From Deinococcales bacterium (GTDB taxonomy: Bacteria; Deinococcota; Deinococci; Deinococcales; JAAFIG01), in NCBI GenBank assembly GCA_013298595.1, contig JAAFIG010000028.1:1-63992 (forward strand): a DNA stretch of 63,992 nt. The letters are read 5' to 3'. The stretch's first letter is position 1; every line of letters starts with the position of its first letter. Both the position numbers and the translations under genes were made by a program. Below the pieces are notes generated by a model. The model did not search any database. It worked only from the letters and a program-made list of their open reading frames with translations, and was not told the DNA's origin. Positions 18,572-26,956 of this stretch are shown here, piece by piece.

Positions 18572-20014
18572 CTAACCGACTGACCCTTCCATCTCGAGTT
18601 CAATCAAGCGGTTGAGTTCTACTGCGTACTCGAGTGGTAATTCCTTGGCAATCGGTTCGATGAATCCGCGCACAATCAAACCTGTTGCGGCTTCTTCGCT
18701 TAACCCTCGAGACATTAGGTAGAACACTTGTTCATCGTTGATTTTAGATACGGTGGCTTCGTGTCCAACGGAAGCAGTTTTTTCTTCGATTTCGATGTAT
18801 GGGTAAGTATCAGTTCTCGAGTCATCGTTTAAGAGTAGCGCATCGCATTCGACGTTGCTTTTGGCGTTTTTTGCACCATCATAAATCTTGACCAGACCAC
18901 GGTAACTCGAGCGTCCATTGTTTTTGCTAATGCTTTTAGAAACAATACTCGAGCTTGTGTTTGGGGCGAAATGCACGACTTTACCACCAGCATCTTGGTG
19001 TTGCCCTGTGGTTGCCATAGCAATGGATAGAATCTCGCCACGAGCACCTGGCTCGAGGAGGTACGTGGCTGGGTATTTCATGGTGACTTTGCTGCCGAGG
19101 TTGCCGTCCACCCATTCCATGACTGCGCCTTCGTATACGGCTGCGCGTTGTGTAACAAGGTTGTAGACATTATGCGACCAGTTTTGGATGGTGCTGTAAC
19201 GCATCCGAGCGCCTTTTTTAACCACAATTTCAATCACACCAGAGTGGAAGCTATCACTCGAGTAACTTGGTGCGGTGCAACCTTCGATGTAATGGGCATA
19301 AGCACCTTCGTCAATAATTATCAAGGTGCGTTCAAACTGTCCGCTGTTCTCGGCGTTGATACGGAAATAGGTTTGCAATGGTACTTCGACTTGCACACCT
19401 TTTGGTACGTAGACAAAGCTACCACCAGACCAAACAGCGCTGTTAACGGCTGCGAACTTATTATCCTCGGGTGGGATAACCGTACCGAAATGTTCGCGGA
19501 AAAGTTCTGGGTGTTCGCGCATTCCATCTTCGATACTCAGGAAAATTACGCCAAGTTTTTCCCATTCTTCTTTCAGGTTGTGATACACCATCTCAGATTC
19601 GTATTGAGCACCAACGCCTGCCAGCATTCCACGTTCGGATTCTGGAATTCCGAGCTTATCAAAGGTGCGTTTAATGTCGTCTGGAACATCATCCCAAGTT
19701 CGGCTATTGAGCATATCTGTGGGTTTGATGTAGTAGTAAATATTCTCGAGATCAAGCCCACTTAAATCCGCACCCCATTTAGGAATTGGTTTGCTGCGGT
19801 AAATGTCAAGAGCTTTCATGCGGAACTCGAGCATCCAAGCAGGTTCTTCTTTGGATTTACTAATCAGTTCGACAACTTCTCGAGATAAGCCTTTAGGGGC
19901 TTTGATGGTGTAATTCTCGGGTTGGCTCCAACCGAATTCGTATGCCTCGTTGATCTGGGCAATGGCGGCATCGGGGATGTTATCGCTAAAACGTTCTTCG
20001 ATTGCTTCGGGCAT
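18572..20014 (-). CDS. sufB: SufB, Fe-S cluster assembly scaffold subunit
   Basis: The main scaffold of the SufBC(2)D complex. The protein (480 residues) starts MPEAIEERFSD and carries the typical SufB stretches WGADLSGLDLENIYYYI, VPKGVQVEVPLQTYFRIN, EGCTAPSYSSDSFHSGVIEI (with the conserved Cys) and HEATVSKINDEQVFYLMSRG with the conserved Glu and His. The ATG at 20014 is preceded by AAGGAG, four bases away; the 30-residue upstream extension is not used. It lies 34 bases after sufC. Confidence 0.97.
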   Translation of the reverse strand: MPEAIEERFSDNIPDAAIAQINEAYEFGWSQPENYTIKAPKGLSREVVELISKSKEEPAWMLEFRMKALDIYRSKPIPKWGADLSGLDLENIYYYIKPTDMLNSRTWDDVPDDIKRTFDKLGIPESERGMLAGVGAQYESEMVYHNLKEEWEKLGVIFLSIEDGMREHPELFREHFGTVIPPEDNKFAAVNSAVWSGGSFVYVPKGVQVEVPLQTYFRINAENSGQFERTLIIIDEGAYAHYIEGCTAPSYSSDSFHSGVIEIVVKKGARMRYSTIQNWSHNVYNLVTQRAAVYEGAVMEWVDGNLGSKVTMKYPATYLLEPGARGEILSIAMATTGQHQDAGGKVVHFAPNTSSSIVSKSISKNNGRSSYRGLVKIYDGAKNAKSNVECDALLLNDDSRTDTYPYIEIEEKTASVGHEATVSKINDEQVFYLMSRGLSEEAATGLIVRGFIEPIAKELPLEYAVELNRLIELEMEGSVG

Positions 20015-20048
20015 AAAGCTCCTTGTGGTGCGGGTGTTTCTCGAGAAT

Positions 20049-20810
20049 TTAAAAGGCTGCTGCTGGTTGCGCGGCTGCCATAGCTTTGACTGGTTCGTAA
20101 CCATTTGCCTCGAGTTCGACGGCTAATTCTTTACCACCTGATTTGACGATGCGTCCGTCTACCATGATATGCACCATGTCTGGCACAATAAACTCGAGCA
20201 AGCGGTTGTAATGGGTTATCATCAGGGCGCTAAAATTGGCGCTTCGCATGGCGTTAACGCCTTTGGCTACAACTTTGAGTGCGTCGATGTCTAAGCCTGA
20301 ATCGGTTTCGTCCATCAGGGCGCAGCTTGGCTCGAGCATCAGCATTTGTAGGATTTCGTTGCGTTTTTTCTCACCACCACTGAAACCTTGGTTCAGGTAA
20401 CGGTTGACCCAGCTTTCGTCCCAGTCGAGAATCTCGAGGGCGCGGGTGAGTTTTTTGTAGAAATCCATGAATTGGACTTCTTGTCCTGTACGGGCTTGAA
20501 TGGCAAGGCGAAGGAAATTGGCAACAGTCACACCTGGAATCTCGACGGGGTATTGAAATGCAAGGTATAAGCCTTGACGGGCGCGTTCGTCTGGCTCGAG
20601 TTCGAGGATGTTTACGCCGTTATAAAGCACTTCGCCGCGTTCGATGGTGTATTCGGGTGCGCCTGCAATGGCTTTAACAAGGGTGCTTTTGCCGTTACCG
20701 TTGGGTCCCATGATGGCATGGAATTGCCCAGCTGGTACGTGTAGGTTTACACCTTTGAGAATCATTTCGTTGTCTATGCTGACCCATAAGTCTTTAATTT
20801 CGAGGTTCAC
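20049..20810 (-). CDS. sufC: SufC, Fe-S assembly ATPase
   Basis: The ABC-type ATPase that drives the SufBCD complex. It has 253 residues with Walker A GPNGNGKST (35-43), the signature FSGGEKKR and Walker B CALMDETDSGLD; these are normal for SufC. The start is a GTG at 20810, with AAGGAG five bases upstream. It is the first gene of the suf operon; a palindromic operator candidate lies about 60 bases upstream. Confidence 0.97.
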   Translation of the reverse strand: MNLEIKDLWVSIDNEMILKGVNLHVPAGQFHAIMGPNGNGKSTLVKAIAGAPEYTIERGEVLYNGVNILELEPDERARQGLYLAFQYPVEIPGVTVANFLRLAIQARTGQEVQFMDFYKKLTRALEILDWDESWVNRYLNQGFSGGEKKRNEILQMLMLEPSCALMDETDSGLDIDALKVVAKGVNAMRSANFSALMITHYNRLLEFIVPDMVHIMVDGRIVKSGGKELAVELEANGYEPVKAMAAAQPAAAF

Positions 20811-20860
20811 TTTTTCTCCTTAGGACTCGAGTGTTTTGTGACTCGAGAAATACTGATTTG

Positions 20861-20886
20861 ATTATGCTATTAGGAATGATTCCTAA
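20861..20886 (-). promoter_or_regulatory. suf operon promoter with a 17-bp palindromic operator
   Basis: TTAGGAAT-G-ATTCCTAA (20870-20886) is a perfect 8-1-8 palindrome. On the minus strand it is followed by a CATAAT -10 box (20866-20861), about 50 bases before sufC. The TTAGG...CCTAA ends recall DtxR/IdeR iron boxes, so iron-dependent control is a reasonable inference; Fur- or IscR-type binding is not excluded. Confidence 0.6.
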
Positions 20887-20979
20887 CTTGAGTTTAGGTT
20901 ACACGAGCCAGACATGAATCTCAAGTGCGGAAGTCGGGATTTAGTAAGGCAACAAAATTTCGGCAGAGCCTCGAGTTCA

Positions 20980-21576
20980 TCAATGTGTTTTTATAAAATT
21001 GACTGCTTGAGACCGAACCCGTTTTACAGGGTCTTTGGTGAGCGCGAGTCTGACCTCCAAAGGCGTGTTAAATGCGTATGCCACAGCCCCACGAATAATT
21101 TCATCTGAATTCTGAGCAAGTTTTGTTAAAACAAAAGCTGGGCAATCGACTCTTAGTGCTGCGTATAAAACAACTTGTGAATCGGGGTCTTGACTGAGCA
21201 GATCGTATAAGTGCTGTGTGAGACTTTGATTTTCAGTCAATGCCAGACGCACATTGAGTTCAGGGTGTTTCGTTAAAGTCTCGAGTAAAGTCATGGGTGC
21301 GTTGGTACTCTTAGCAACTGCTTCTACCACTGTGGGTTGTTTGCAACCAGCCAGTTTCTCGAGGATAGTTGTACTCACATTTGGATTGCCTGCCACAGCT
21401 TTAAGAATTGTCCATTTGCCATGTCCGCTCAGGTACTCGAGGGCTATTAGTGGGGTGTTCGGATTGCTTGCCACAGCATACTGCACCGTTGAGTCAGGTG
21501 TTCTGGCTAACTCAAGTAAACGCGTTGGTAAAGTTTTCTTATTTTTTGCTTCTTTTTTAAGTGCGACAATGTCCAT
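20980..21576 (-). CDS. Leucine-rich repeat variant (LRV)/HEAT-like repeat protein
   Basis: A 198-residue alpha-solenoid. At least seven repeats of about 24 residues follow the pattern V--AVA-NPNTP---LE-L (for example TVQYAVASNPNTPLIALEYL and TILKAVAGNPNVSTTILEKL). LRV proteins sometimes carry an N-terminal Fe-S cluster, but no Cys cluster is present here. The fold serves protein contact; the partner is unknown. It starts four bases after the tetR stop, so it is probably co-transcribed with tetR. Confidence 0.8.
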   Translation of the reverse strand: MDIVALKKEAKNKKTLPTRLLELARTPDSTVQYAVASNPNTPLIALEYLSGHGKWTILKAVAGNPNVSTTILEKLAGCKQPTVVEAVAKSTNAPMTLLETLTKHPELNVRLALTENQSLTQHLYDLLSQDPDSQVVLYAALRVDCPAFVLTKLAQNSDEIIRGAVAYAFNTPLEVRLALTKDPVKRVRSQAVNFIKTH

Positions 21577-21580
21577 GTGC

Positions 21581-22219
21581 TTATTCTCTGTGAGCCAAAA
21601 TGCCTTGAATGCTTAACTGCACCACAGACTTTGCCATGTTTTTCGCACTTTTGGCTGTAGTGGTTTTACTGAGCGGACTCTCGAGTAAAATGCAGCTGAG
21701 TCCGTGTACTACGCTCCATAAGGTGATGACAATATCTTGGGGGTTTTCTGCAATAATTTGTTTGGCATTTTGTGCCTCGAGTACAGTGTTGTGTAGTACA
21801 GCTTGGGCATTGATGCCGGCTGTTTCGAGTGGGTCGAAATCGCCTTCTTCAGCGCAAAGTTCACGGCGGAACATAAATCGAAATTCGGCTAGGTGTTCAA
21901 AAGCAAACATCACATAAGCAATGCCAACTTGCTCAAGTTGCTCGAGGGGACTGTGTTTCTTGTGTTTAGCGTTGCTCAGAGCGGTGGTGAGTTTGCTAAA
22001 GGCTTCGATGGCAAGTGCTCGAGTCAGGTCGCGTTTGTCAGCAAAGTGATGGTAAGGCGCGGCAGGGGAGACATTGGCGCGGCGTGCTACTTCGCGCAGT
22101 GTAAAGTTGTCCACGCCGATTTCTGAGGCGAGTTCTCGAGCTGCGTCGAGTAAGGCGTTTCGTAGGTCACCGTGGTGGTAGCGCCCAGGTTTTGTTTGGG
22201 TTGCAACAGAACTTGACAT
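21581..22219 (-). CDS. TetR/AcrR-family regulator
   Basis: A 212-residue regulator. The N-terminal HTH reads YHHGDLRNALLDAARELASE...FTLREVARRANVSPAAPYHHFADKRDL, and the C-terminal part is of the type often seen with YHHGDL-type N-termini. TAGAAT lies seven bases before the ATG, so the message is leaderless. A 22-bp block over this start (22208-22229) is repeated exactly in front of the oxidoreductase gene at 23542, which suggests that both promoters are targets of this protein. The effector is unknown. Confidence 0.92.
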   Translation of the reverse strand: MSSSVATQTKPGRYHHGDLRNALLDAARELASEIGVDNFTLREVARRANVSPAAPYHHFADKRDLTRALAIEAFSKLTTALSNAKHKKHSPLEQLEQVGIAYVMFAFEHLAEFRFMFRRELCAEEGDFDPLETAGINAQAVLHNTVLEAQNAKQIIAENPQDIVITLWSVVHGLSCILLESPLSKTTTAKSAKNMAKSVVQLSIQGILAHRE

Positions 22220-22229
22220 TGTTTAGATT
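22208..22229. promoter_or_regulatory. Candidate TetR operator, copy 1
   Basis: Twenty-two bases (core TTGACATTGTTTAGATT) are identical to 23424-23445. The copy lies over the tetR start codon and just downstream of its TAGAAT box, a place where binding would block the gene's own transcription. The operator role is inferred. Confidence 0.5.
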
Positions 22230-22271
22230 CTAGCACAGCCATTCGGAAAGAACCTTAAAATTAGATCACTG

Positions 22272-23279
22272 TTACTCGAGTCTTATCACATTGCTGATTT
22301 CGGCTATTTGTTGAAGTTGTGCCATTAAACCCTCGAGTGGTGTTTGCATTGCAAACCAAGTTTTGTGGACTTCGATCACAAGGTTCACTTCTGGGTTATC
22401 TGGATAAAGATACATACCAGAACGGTGCTGGTTGGGTGAGAAAATGCTGTAAATATTTCTGGTTCTGCCTTCTTCTTCTGCCCATGCCAGTATTCCTGTA
22501 TATTCCGAATTATTATTTTGGGCATGAAGTTTTAGTGTTTCGTCATCTAAATAAAGTGGTAAATGCCCACTGTGCCATATTGCAAAATTGTAATGACCGT
22601 GTCGGTCATCATTTTCATAGCTTTTAAGGGCAATAGCAAAGTGTTTAGCAATGGCTTGTACGGTGGTTTCGTAATTGGTTTGGCTGACAATACCAATAAA
22701 AACTTCTAATTGATGCTCAGTGTCAAGCTCTAAGTTTTGCAAAAAAGTATCAAAACTATCAAAACGCATTATTTCAGCAAAACTTAAAAAGCTCTTAGTT
22801 GCATCATCCTCGGTGATATATGGATCATCGTCAATGATGACTACTGCTGGGTTTTTGGAAATTGTTTCGCTACGATAACCGTAGTCGAGACAAAGCGCAC
22901 CATGACCATCCAAACCCGAAATAAGAATCAGGCGCTCGGGGTAAAAAGGTTTTAAAGTTTTTTTGGCTTCTAACAATTCTTCATCGCTGTAAGTCGCTAA
23001 AATATACGCATTAAATTGATAGATATAGTACTCGAGGTCTGGGCGTATTTGGGAAAAACCACCAGCAAAACTAAATTTTTCAACACCATGAATTTGACTA
23101 TAACGGATACTGCCGCCATTTTGCTGTTGCATAATTTTGCGGTAATTGTTTGGTAAAGCAAAACCAATCTTTGCTTCAAACGCATCTAATTGTGCCACAC
23201 TTCTGCCTTGAGTGTGTTCATCAAAGCCTTCTGCAGGCTGTTTGATGAAATTCTTAAATTGAATGGTATTGAATTCCAT
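22272..23279 (-). CDS. SMI1/KNR4 (SUKH) domain protein
   Basis: A protein of about 335 residues. The first half is a SUKH/SMI1-KNR4 fold: RSVAQLDAFEAKIGFALPNNYRKIMQQQNGG, then LISGLDGHGALCLDYGY and NPAVVIIDDD, closing with FLSFAEIMRFDSFDTFLQNLE. SUKH proteins are often immunity proteins against secreted toxins, but no toxin gene is adjacent. The second half (about 220-335) has no clear match. The ATG at 23279 places the fold near the N-terminus; an in-frame TTG at 23360 would add 27 residues. CTCGAG is rare here compared with the neighbours. Confidence 0.75.
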   Translation of the reverse strand: MEFNTIQFKNFIKQPAEGFDEHTQGRSVAQLDAFEAKIGFALPNNYRKIMQQQNGGSIRYSQIHGVEKFSFAGGFSQIRPDLEYYIYQFNAYILATYSDEELLEAKKTLKPFYPERLILISGLDGHGALCLDYGYRSETISKNPAVVIIDDDPYITEDDATKSFLSFAEIMRFDSFDTFLQNLELDTEHQLEVFIGIVSQTNYETTVQAIAKHFAIALKSYENDDRHGHYNFAIWHSGHLPLYLDDETLKLHAQNNNSEYTGILAWAEEEGRTRNIYSIFSPNQHRSGMYLYPDNPEVNLVIEVHKTWFAMQTPLEGLMAQLQQIAEISNVIRLE

Positions 23280-23423
23280 GAAATGTATTAAAACAGCTTT
23301 TCGTGTAAGTAAGATGGGTTGTTTATGACCGTATTTAAGGTGTTTTTGCAATTGGCTCAATAGTAATTTTTGTTCATTCTTGAATTGCTACGAGTAGCTT
23401 GTTTTTGAGCTTAGGTTTACTTG

Positions 23424-23493
23424 AGAACTTGACATTGTTTAGATTTCATTATATCTTATCACTGTTCAGATTCTAAGCATTGTTAAGATCATG
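23424..23493. promoter_or_regulatory. Triple operator-like repeat before the oxidoreductase gene
   Basis: Copy 2 of the 22-bp block (23424-23445) is followed by two weaker versions: CACTGTTCAGATTCTAAG (23460-23477) and CATTGTTAAGATCATG (23478-23493). The second keeps the ATTCTA that follows copy 1. This looks like a set of binding sites for the TetR encoded 1.2 kb away. Confidence 0.5.
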
Positions 23494-23541
23494 TTTTAGC
23501 TGCTGACTTCTCGTTTTAGCTAAAACCAAAAGGAGTGAATT

Positions 23542-24510
23542 ATGAAAAACGTTATCTTCGGAACAGGACCTCTCGGACGCGCCACCATGAATGCTTTACT
23601 GGCTCGAGGTGAAGTCGTACAAATGGTTAATCGCAGCGGCATCATGCCGAACATCCCCTCGAGGGTCAAAGTTATTAAAGCTGATGCGTACAATCTCGAA
23701 AGTGCCAAGCAAGCAGCTTTTGGGGCAAGTGTGGTTTATAACTGCACTGCTCCTGAATACACAGCAAAAGCTTGGACAACACAACTACCAATTTTGTGGA
23801 GCAATATCCTCGAGAGTGCCGCAGCTCAAAATGCCAAATTGGTGATTGGCGATAACTTGTACTTGTACGATCAAGTTGGCATAAATATCCACGAAGATTT
23901 ACCGATGCAAAGTAGTACAAACAAAGGAAAAGCCCGAATTTTAGCGGCAACAAAAATGCTCGAGGCACACAAACGCGGATTGGTCGAAGTGGCGATGCTA
24001 CGCGGCGCAGATTTTTTTGGCGAGTATGCCACCAACCAAAGCCACCTTGGTTCTCGAGTTATTCCTGCCATGCTACACGGCAAACCTGCTCAGATGATTG
24101 GCAATCTCGAGTTGCCGCACAGTATGACGTACATCAAAGATTTTGGTTTAGCCACTGCTATGGTTGGTGCAAGTAATGATGCTTACGGACAAGCATGGCA
24201 TGTACCAAATGCCCCAACCATCTCCAGACGCAAAATCCTCGAGACACTGGCTGGCATCATTGGGCAGCCACTTAAAGTTCAAGTGATGCCTAAATTTTTA
24301 ATGTCAGCCCTTGGATTATTTATTGAACCTTTGCGTGAAGTTGGCGAAATGATGTACCAATTCGAGCAACCATATATTGTTAATCACAATAAATTTATCA
24401 CCAAGTTTGGTGATATTCACACGCCCCTCGAGACAGCTCTGGAAGACACCGTGACATGGTTTAGAACCCTCGAGCCAAGCGTGAAGCAGCTTACAAAACA
24501 AACTGCTTAA
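23542..24510 (+). CDS. NAD(P)-dependent oxidoreductase, atypical SDR/epimerase-like
   Basis: A 322-residue Rossmann protein starting MKNVIFGTGPLGRATMNALL (GxGxxG). It has the extended-SDR style of NAD-dependent epimerases (VYNCTAPEYTAKAWTTQLP, LVIGDNLYLYDQ, MLRGADFFGEY), but no YxxxK is evident at the usual place, so it is an atypical SDR and may bind or reduce an unknown ligand. AAAAGGAG precedes the ATG. It is followed by a membrane protein on the same strand; both are probably under the TetR at 21581. Confidence 0.85.
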   Translation: MKNVIFGTGPLGRATMNALLARGEVVQMVNRSGIMPNIPSRVKVIKADAYNLESAKQAAFGASVVYNCTAPEYTAKAWTTQLPILWSNILESAAAQNAKLVIGDNLYLYDQVGINIHEDLPMQSSTNKGKARILAATKMLEAHKRGLVEVAMLRGADFFGEYATNQSHLGSRVIPAMLHGKPAQMIGNLELPHSMTYIKDFGLATAMVGASNDAYGQAWHVPNAPTISRRKILETLAGIIGQPLKVQVMPKFLMSALGLFIEPLREVGEMMYQFEQPYIVNHNKFITKFGDIHTPLETALEDTVTWFRTLEPSVKQLTKQTA

Positions 24511-24531
24511 TCTATAAAGTTTTTCGTATAG

Positions 24532-24551
24532 CTTCGTCCCTTGGTACGAAG
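24532..24551. repeat. Small intergenic hairpin
   Basis: CTTCGT-cccttggt-ACGAAG between the oxidoreductase and the membrane-protein gene. It has a weak stem and no T run, and resembles the other short palindromes in style only. Confidence 0.35.
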
Positions 24552-24663
24552 ACAGAAAAATTCATAATCCATACACTTCAACAGTCTTTGTAATGGTCAG
24601 CAAAGATATCCTGCACAGAGTTTTCTCGAGTGCTAGGTCAAGCATTGCCATAAGGAGTACAAC

Positions 24664-25641
24664 ATGACACTCAGGAATCAAACACCAAATTTTCTCGAAC
24701 AGGCTTGGCAAACTAATAAATCCCTAACCGTTTTACTACTGGTTTGTCTGACTACCATGACCCTAAGTTTTCTTGGACTATTCATAGACCCACGTTTGAC
24801 CGAAATTTTAAACACACCGACTTGGACTAAAACGTTTAAATTCTCGGTTTCCTTTGTTCTATATGCAGCCACTTTGCTCTGGGTATTACCGTTCCTCGAG
24901 CCTCGTTTTCAAAAAAGTGCTGGAATCGCCGCCACTATTGTTAGCAATGCGGGTTTAATCGAAGTGGTTTTGATTGTCGTTCAAGGTTTCCGCGCCGTGC
25001 CAATGCACTTTAACGAAACCACACCTTTAAATACACTGCTTTGGCAGATTATGACAGGTACAATTGGTGTTTTGTTACTTGGCTACATTGCTTTTATGGT
25101 CATTGCGTGGCGTGGAATCAGAACCAATGCTGTGCTGGCATGGGGTATTCGTCTGAGTTTTGTTGTTACTTTAGTCGGTTTATTACAGGGCTTTTTTATG
25201 ACTGGACCAAGTGCAGTACAAAATAAAGCAATGGATGCAGGACAAACGGTGGGCATTGTTGGCGCACATACTGTTGGAAGCTCGAGTTTGACACCAGATA
25301 ATGGTGAGGGTTTACCGTTACTTGGTTGGAGTACCAAACACGGTGATTTGCGAATTGGACATTTTATTGGTTTGCACGCACTGCAATTGCTACCACTTCT
25401 GGCACTCTGGCTTTCGCGCCGCCGTGAAATTTGGCTAACCGAAAAACATCGCAATAACTTACTCAGTATTGCCGCAATTGGTTACTTGGCAATGGTTTTC
25501 TTGGTCACATGGCAAGCACTTCGTGGACAATCTATTATTGCGCCAGATGTCCAGACAATCAGTGCGTTTTTGGGTGTATTTGGGACAGTGGCATTAATAA
25601 CTTTTGCTATTATTTTCCAGGCTCGAGCCACCAGAATCTAA
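24664..25641 (+). CDS. Integral membrane protein, eight predicted helices
   Basis: A 325-residue protein with eight hydrophobic segments, beginning with SLTVLLLVCLTTMTLSFLGL and ending ISAFLGVFGTVALITFAIIF. A Gly/Asp-rich loop between helices 5 and 6 (PDNGEGLPLLGWSTKHGDLRIGHF) includes charged residues and a His, possibly a ligand site. I do not recognise a named transporter family. It lies 153 bases after the oxidoreductase gene on the same strand, so the two may form a TetR-controlled unit. Confidence 0.8.
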   Translation: MTLRNQTPNFLEQAWQTNKSLTVLLLVCLTTMTLSFLGLFIDPRLTEILNTPTWTKTFKFSVSFVLYAATLLWVLPFLEPRFQKSAGIAATIVSNAGLIEVVLIVVQGFRAVPMHFNETTPLNTLLWQIMTGTIGVLLLGYIAFMVIAWRGIRTNAVLAWGIRLSFVVTLVGLLQGFFMTGPSAVQNKAMDAGQTVGIVGAHTVGSSSLTPDNGEGLPLLGWSTKHGDLRIGHFIGLHALQLLPLLALWLSRRREIWLTEKHRNNLLSIAAIGYLAMVFLVTWQALRGQSIIAPDVQTISAFLGVFGTVALITFAIIFQARATRI

Positions 25642-26240
25642 GCTCGAGCCAACACCGCTAATCGTACCCGTTTTGCGCCAGCGTCAATCAAAGCTAAGCT
25701 TGCTTCGGTCATGGTCGTACCACTGGTGTGCACATCGTCTATTAGTAAAATCTCGAGTCCGCGCACATGCCCAATGGTTGTAAAGGCATCCTCGAGATTT
25801 GCTACGCGGTCTTTTTTAGCTAACCGAGCTTGTTGTTGGGTTGCTCGAACTCGTTGTAAACTCATCTGCATAGGAACATGTAAAGTTTGTGCTACAGCTT
25901 TTGCGAGTACAGCTGCTTGGTTATACCCGCGTTGTCGTGCTCGAGAAATATGCAACGGCACAGGCACAACCACATCCGAGCGCCACCCCGCTTCGATGGT
26001 TGCTTGGGCTAAACGCTGACCAAGTGGTACTGCCACCACCCGAGTTTGGGCAAATTTCAAAGCCCGAACGGCTCGCTCGAGCTTCCCACCATATGCGCCA
26101 AGATGTAATAAATTTCCCTCGAGTACAGGTTGCAAACCCTGTGTGCACTTGGCACACACACCATGTTCTGCCCCAATTAAAGTCTGTCCACACATGGCGC
26201 AACGCATTGGCAGGAAAGTGTTCAGAACACTGGCAAGCAT
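25638..26240 (-). CDS. comF: ComF-family phosphoribosyltransferase-like protein
   Basis: A 200-residue protein with the ComFC layout: an N-terminal zinc site (Cys14, 17, 29, 32), then a type I phosphoribosyltransferase fold with VVPVPLHISRARQRGYNQAAVLAKAVAQ and the PRPP loop ILLIDDVHTSGTTMTEA. ComFC acts in the passage of transforming DNA into the cytoplasm in naturally competent bacteria. The 3' end overlaps the convergent membrane-protein gene by four bases. No other com genes are adjacent. Confidence 0.93.
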   Translation of the reverse strand: MLASVLNTFLPMRCAMCGQTLIGAEHGVCAKCTQGLQPVLEGNLLHLGAYGGKLERAVRALKFAQTRVVAVPLGQRLAQATIEAGWRSDVVVPVPLHISRARQRGYNQAAVLAKAVAQTLHVPMQMSLQRVRATQQQARLAKKDRVANLEDAFTTIGHVRGLEILLIDDVHTSGTTMTEASLALIDAGAKRVRLAVLARA

Positions 26241-26280
26241 GGCTGTAGTGTAAGGGTAAAAGAGGAAAGAAGAAAGAGGA

Positions 26281-26305
26281 AGGGCTGTAGCGAGGCTATA
26301 GCCCT
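26281..26305. repeat. Small palindromic intergenic repeat
   Basis: AGGGCTGTAG-cgagg-CTATAGCCCT between comF and acuA, one mismatch in the stem. No T run. It fits the set of small hairpins found in gaps of this window. Confidence 0.4.
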
Positions 26306-26344
26306 AAAGGACAATTCAAAGCGTATAGCTGTTAAACTTTGTGT

Positions 26345-26956
26345 ATGCGTGTTGTCTCGAGTCCGTATGGTGGTATTGAAGTGTTGGCTTGTGCTGACCC
26401 TGCTTTGATTGCTCGGCTCGAGATGGACACGAGTTTAGATGTGTTTCGGCAACCAGCTTTGCAACATCAGGCTTTAATTGGTATTGCTCAGGATTCGGAT
26501 ACGTGTGTTTGTATTGCTAAATTGGGACATCGGATTGTTGGGTATGCAACTTTTCATCCACCAGATGATATTGAACGTTGGAGTGATTCTAAAGTACCTG
26601 GCTTGCTCGAACTTGGGGCTGTGGAAACCAGTAAAACCCATCGTGGGCGGCATTTGGCTCGGACTTTACTCGAGGTTGGTTTTGGCACAGGTCGGTATAA
26701 CGATAAAATTGTGATAGCCACAATTTACCAATGGCATTTTGATTTGGATAGCACAGGTTTAACCAGTCATGCGTATCGAAAATTATTGGAACGCTTGTAT
26801 TCCAGTGTTGGTTTTGCAGTCTACAAAACCGATGACCCAGAGATTGCCTATTACCCAGGGAATTCTTTAATGGCTCGAGTTGGCGAACGTGCTTTGCCAG
26901 ACCTCCAAAAAGAATTTGATCGTTTGCGTTTTCTCGAGAGTGGGTGGCGACTTTGA
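26345..26956 (+). CDS. acuA: AcuA-like protein acetyltransferase (GNAT)
   Basis: In Bacillus, AcuA acetylates and switches off acetyl-CoA synthetase. This 203-residue protein follows AcuA along its length: DVFRQPALQHQALIGIA, GHRIVGYATFHPPDDIERW, LELGAVETSKTHRGRHLARTLL (acetyl-CoA loop), IYQWHFDLDSTGL, AYRKLLERL, DDPEIAYYPGNSLMARVG and FDRLRF. The start at 26345 lies six bases after TAAACT (leaderless). It overlaps acuC by 13 bases. No acuB or acsA gene is present in the window. Confidence 0.9.
   Translation: MRVVSSPYGGIEVLACADPALIARLEMDTSLDVFRQPALQHQALIGIAQDSDTCVCIAKLGHRIVGYATFHPPDDIERWSDSKVPGLLELGAVETSKTHRGRHLARTLLEVGFGTGRYNDKIVIATIYQWHFDLDSTGLTSHAYRKLLERLYSSVGFAVYKTDDPEIAYYPGNSLMARVGERALPDLQKEFDRLRFLESGWRL

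Noticed and set aside
19148-19765. 205-residue frame opposite sufB
   Set aside because: Antisense of a conserved gene; no start signal and no family match.
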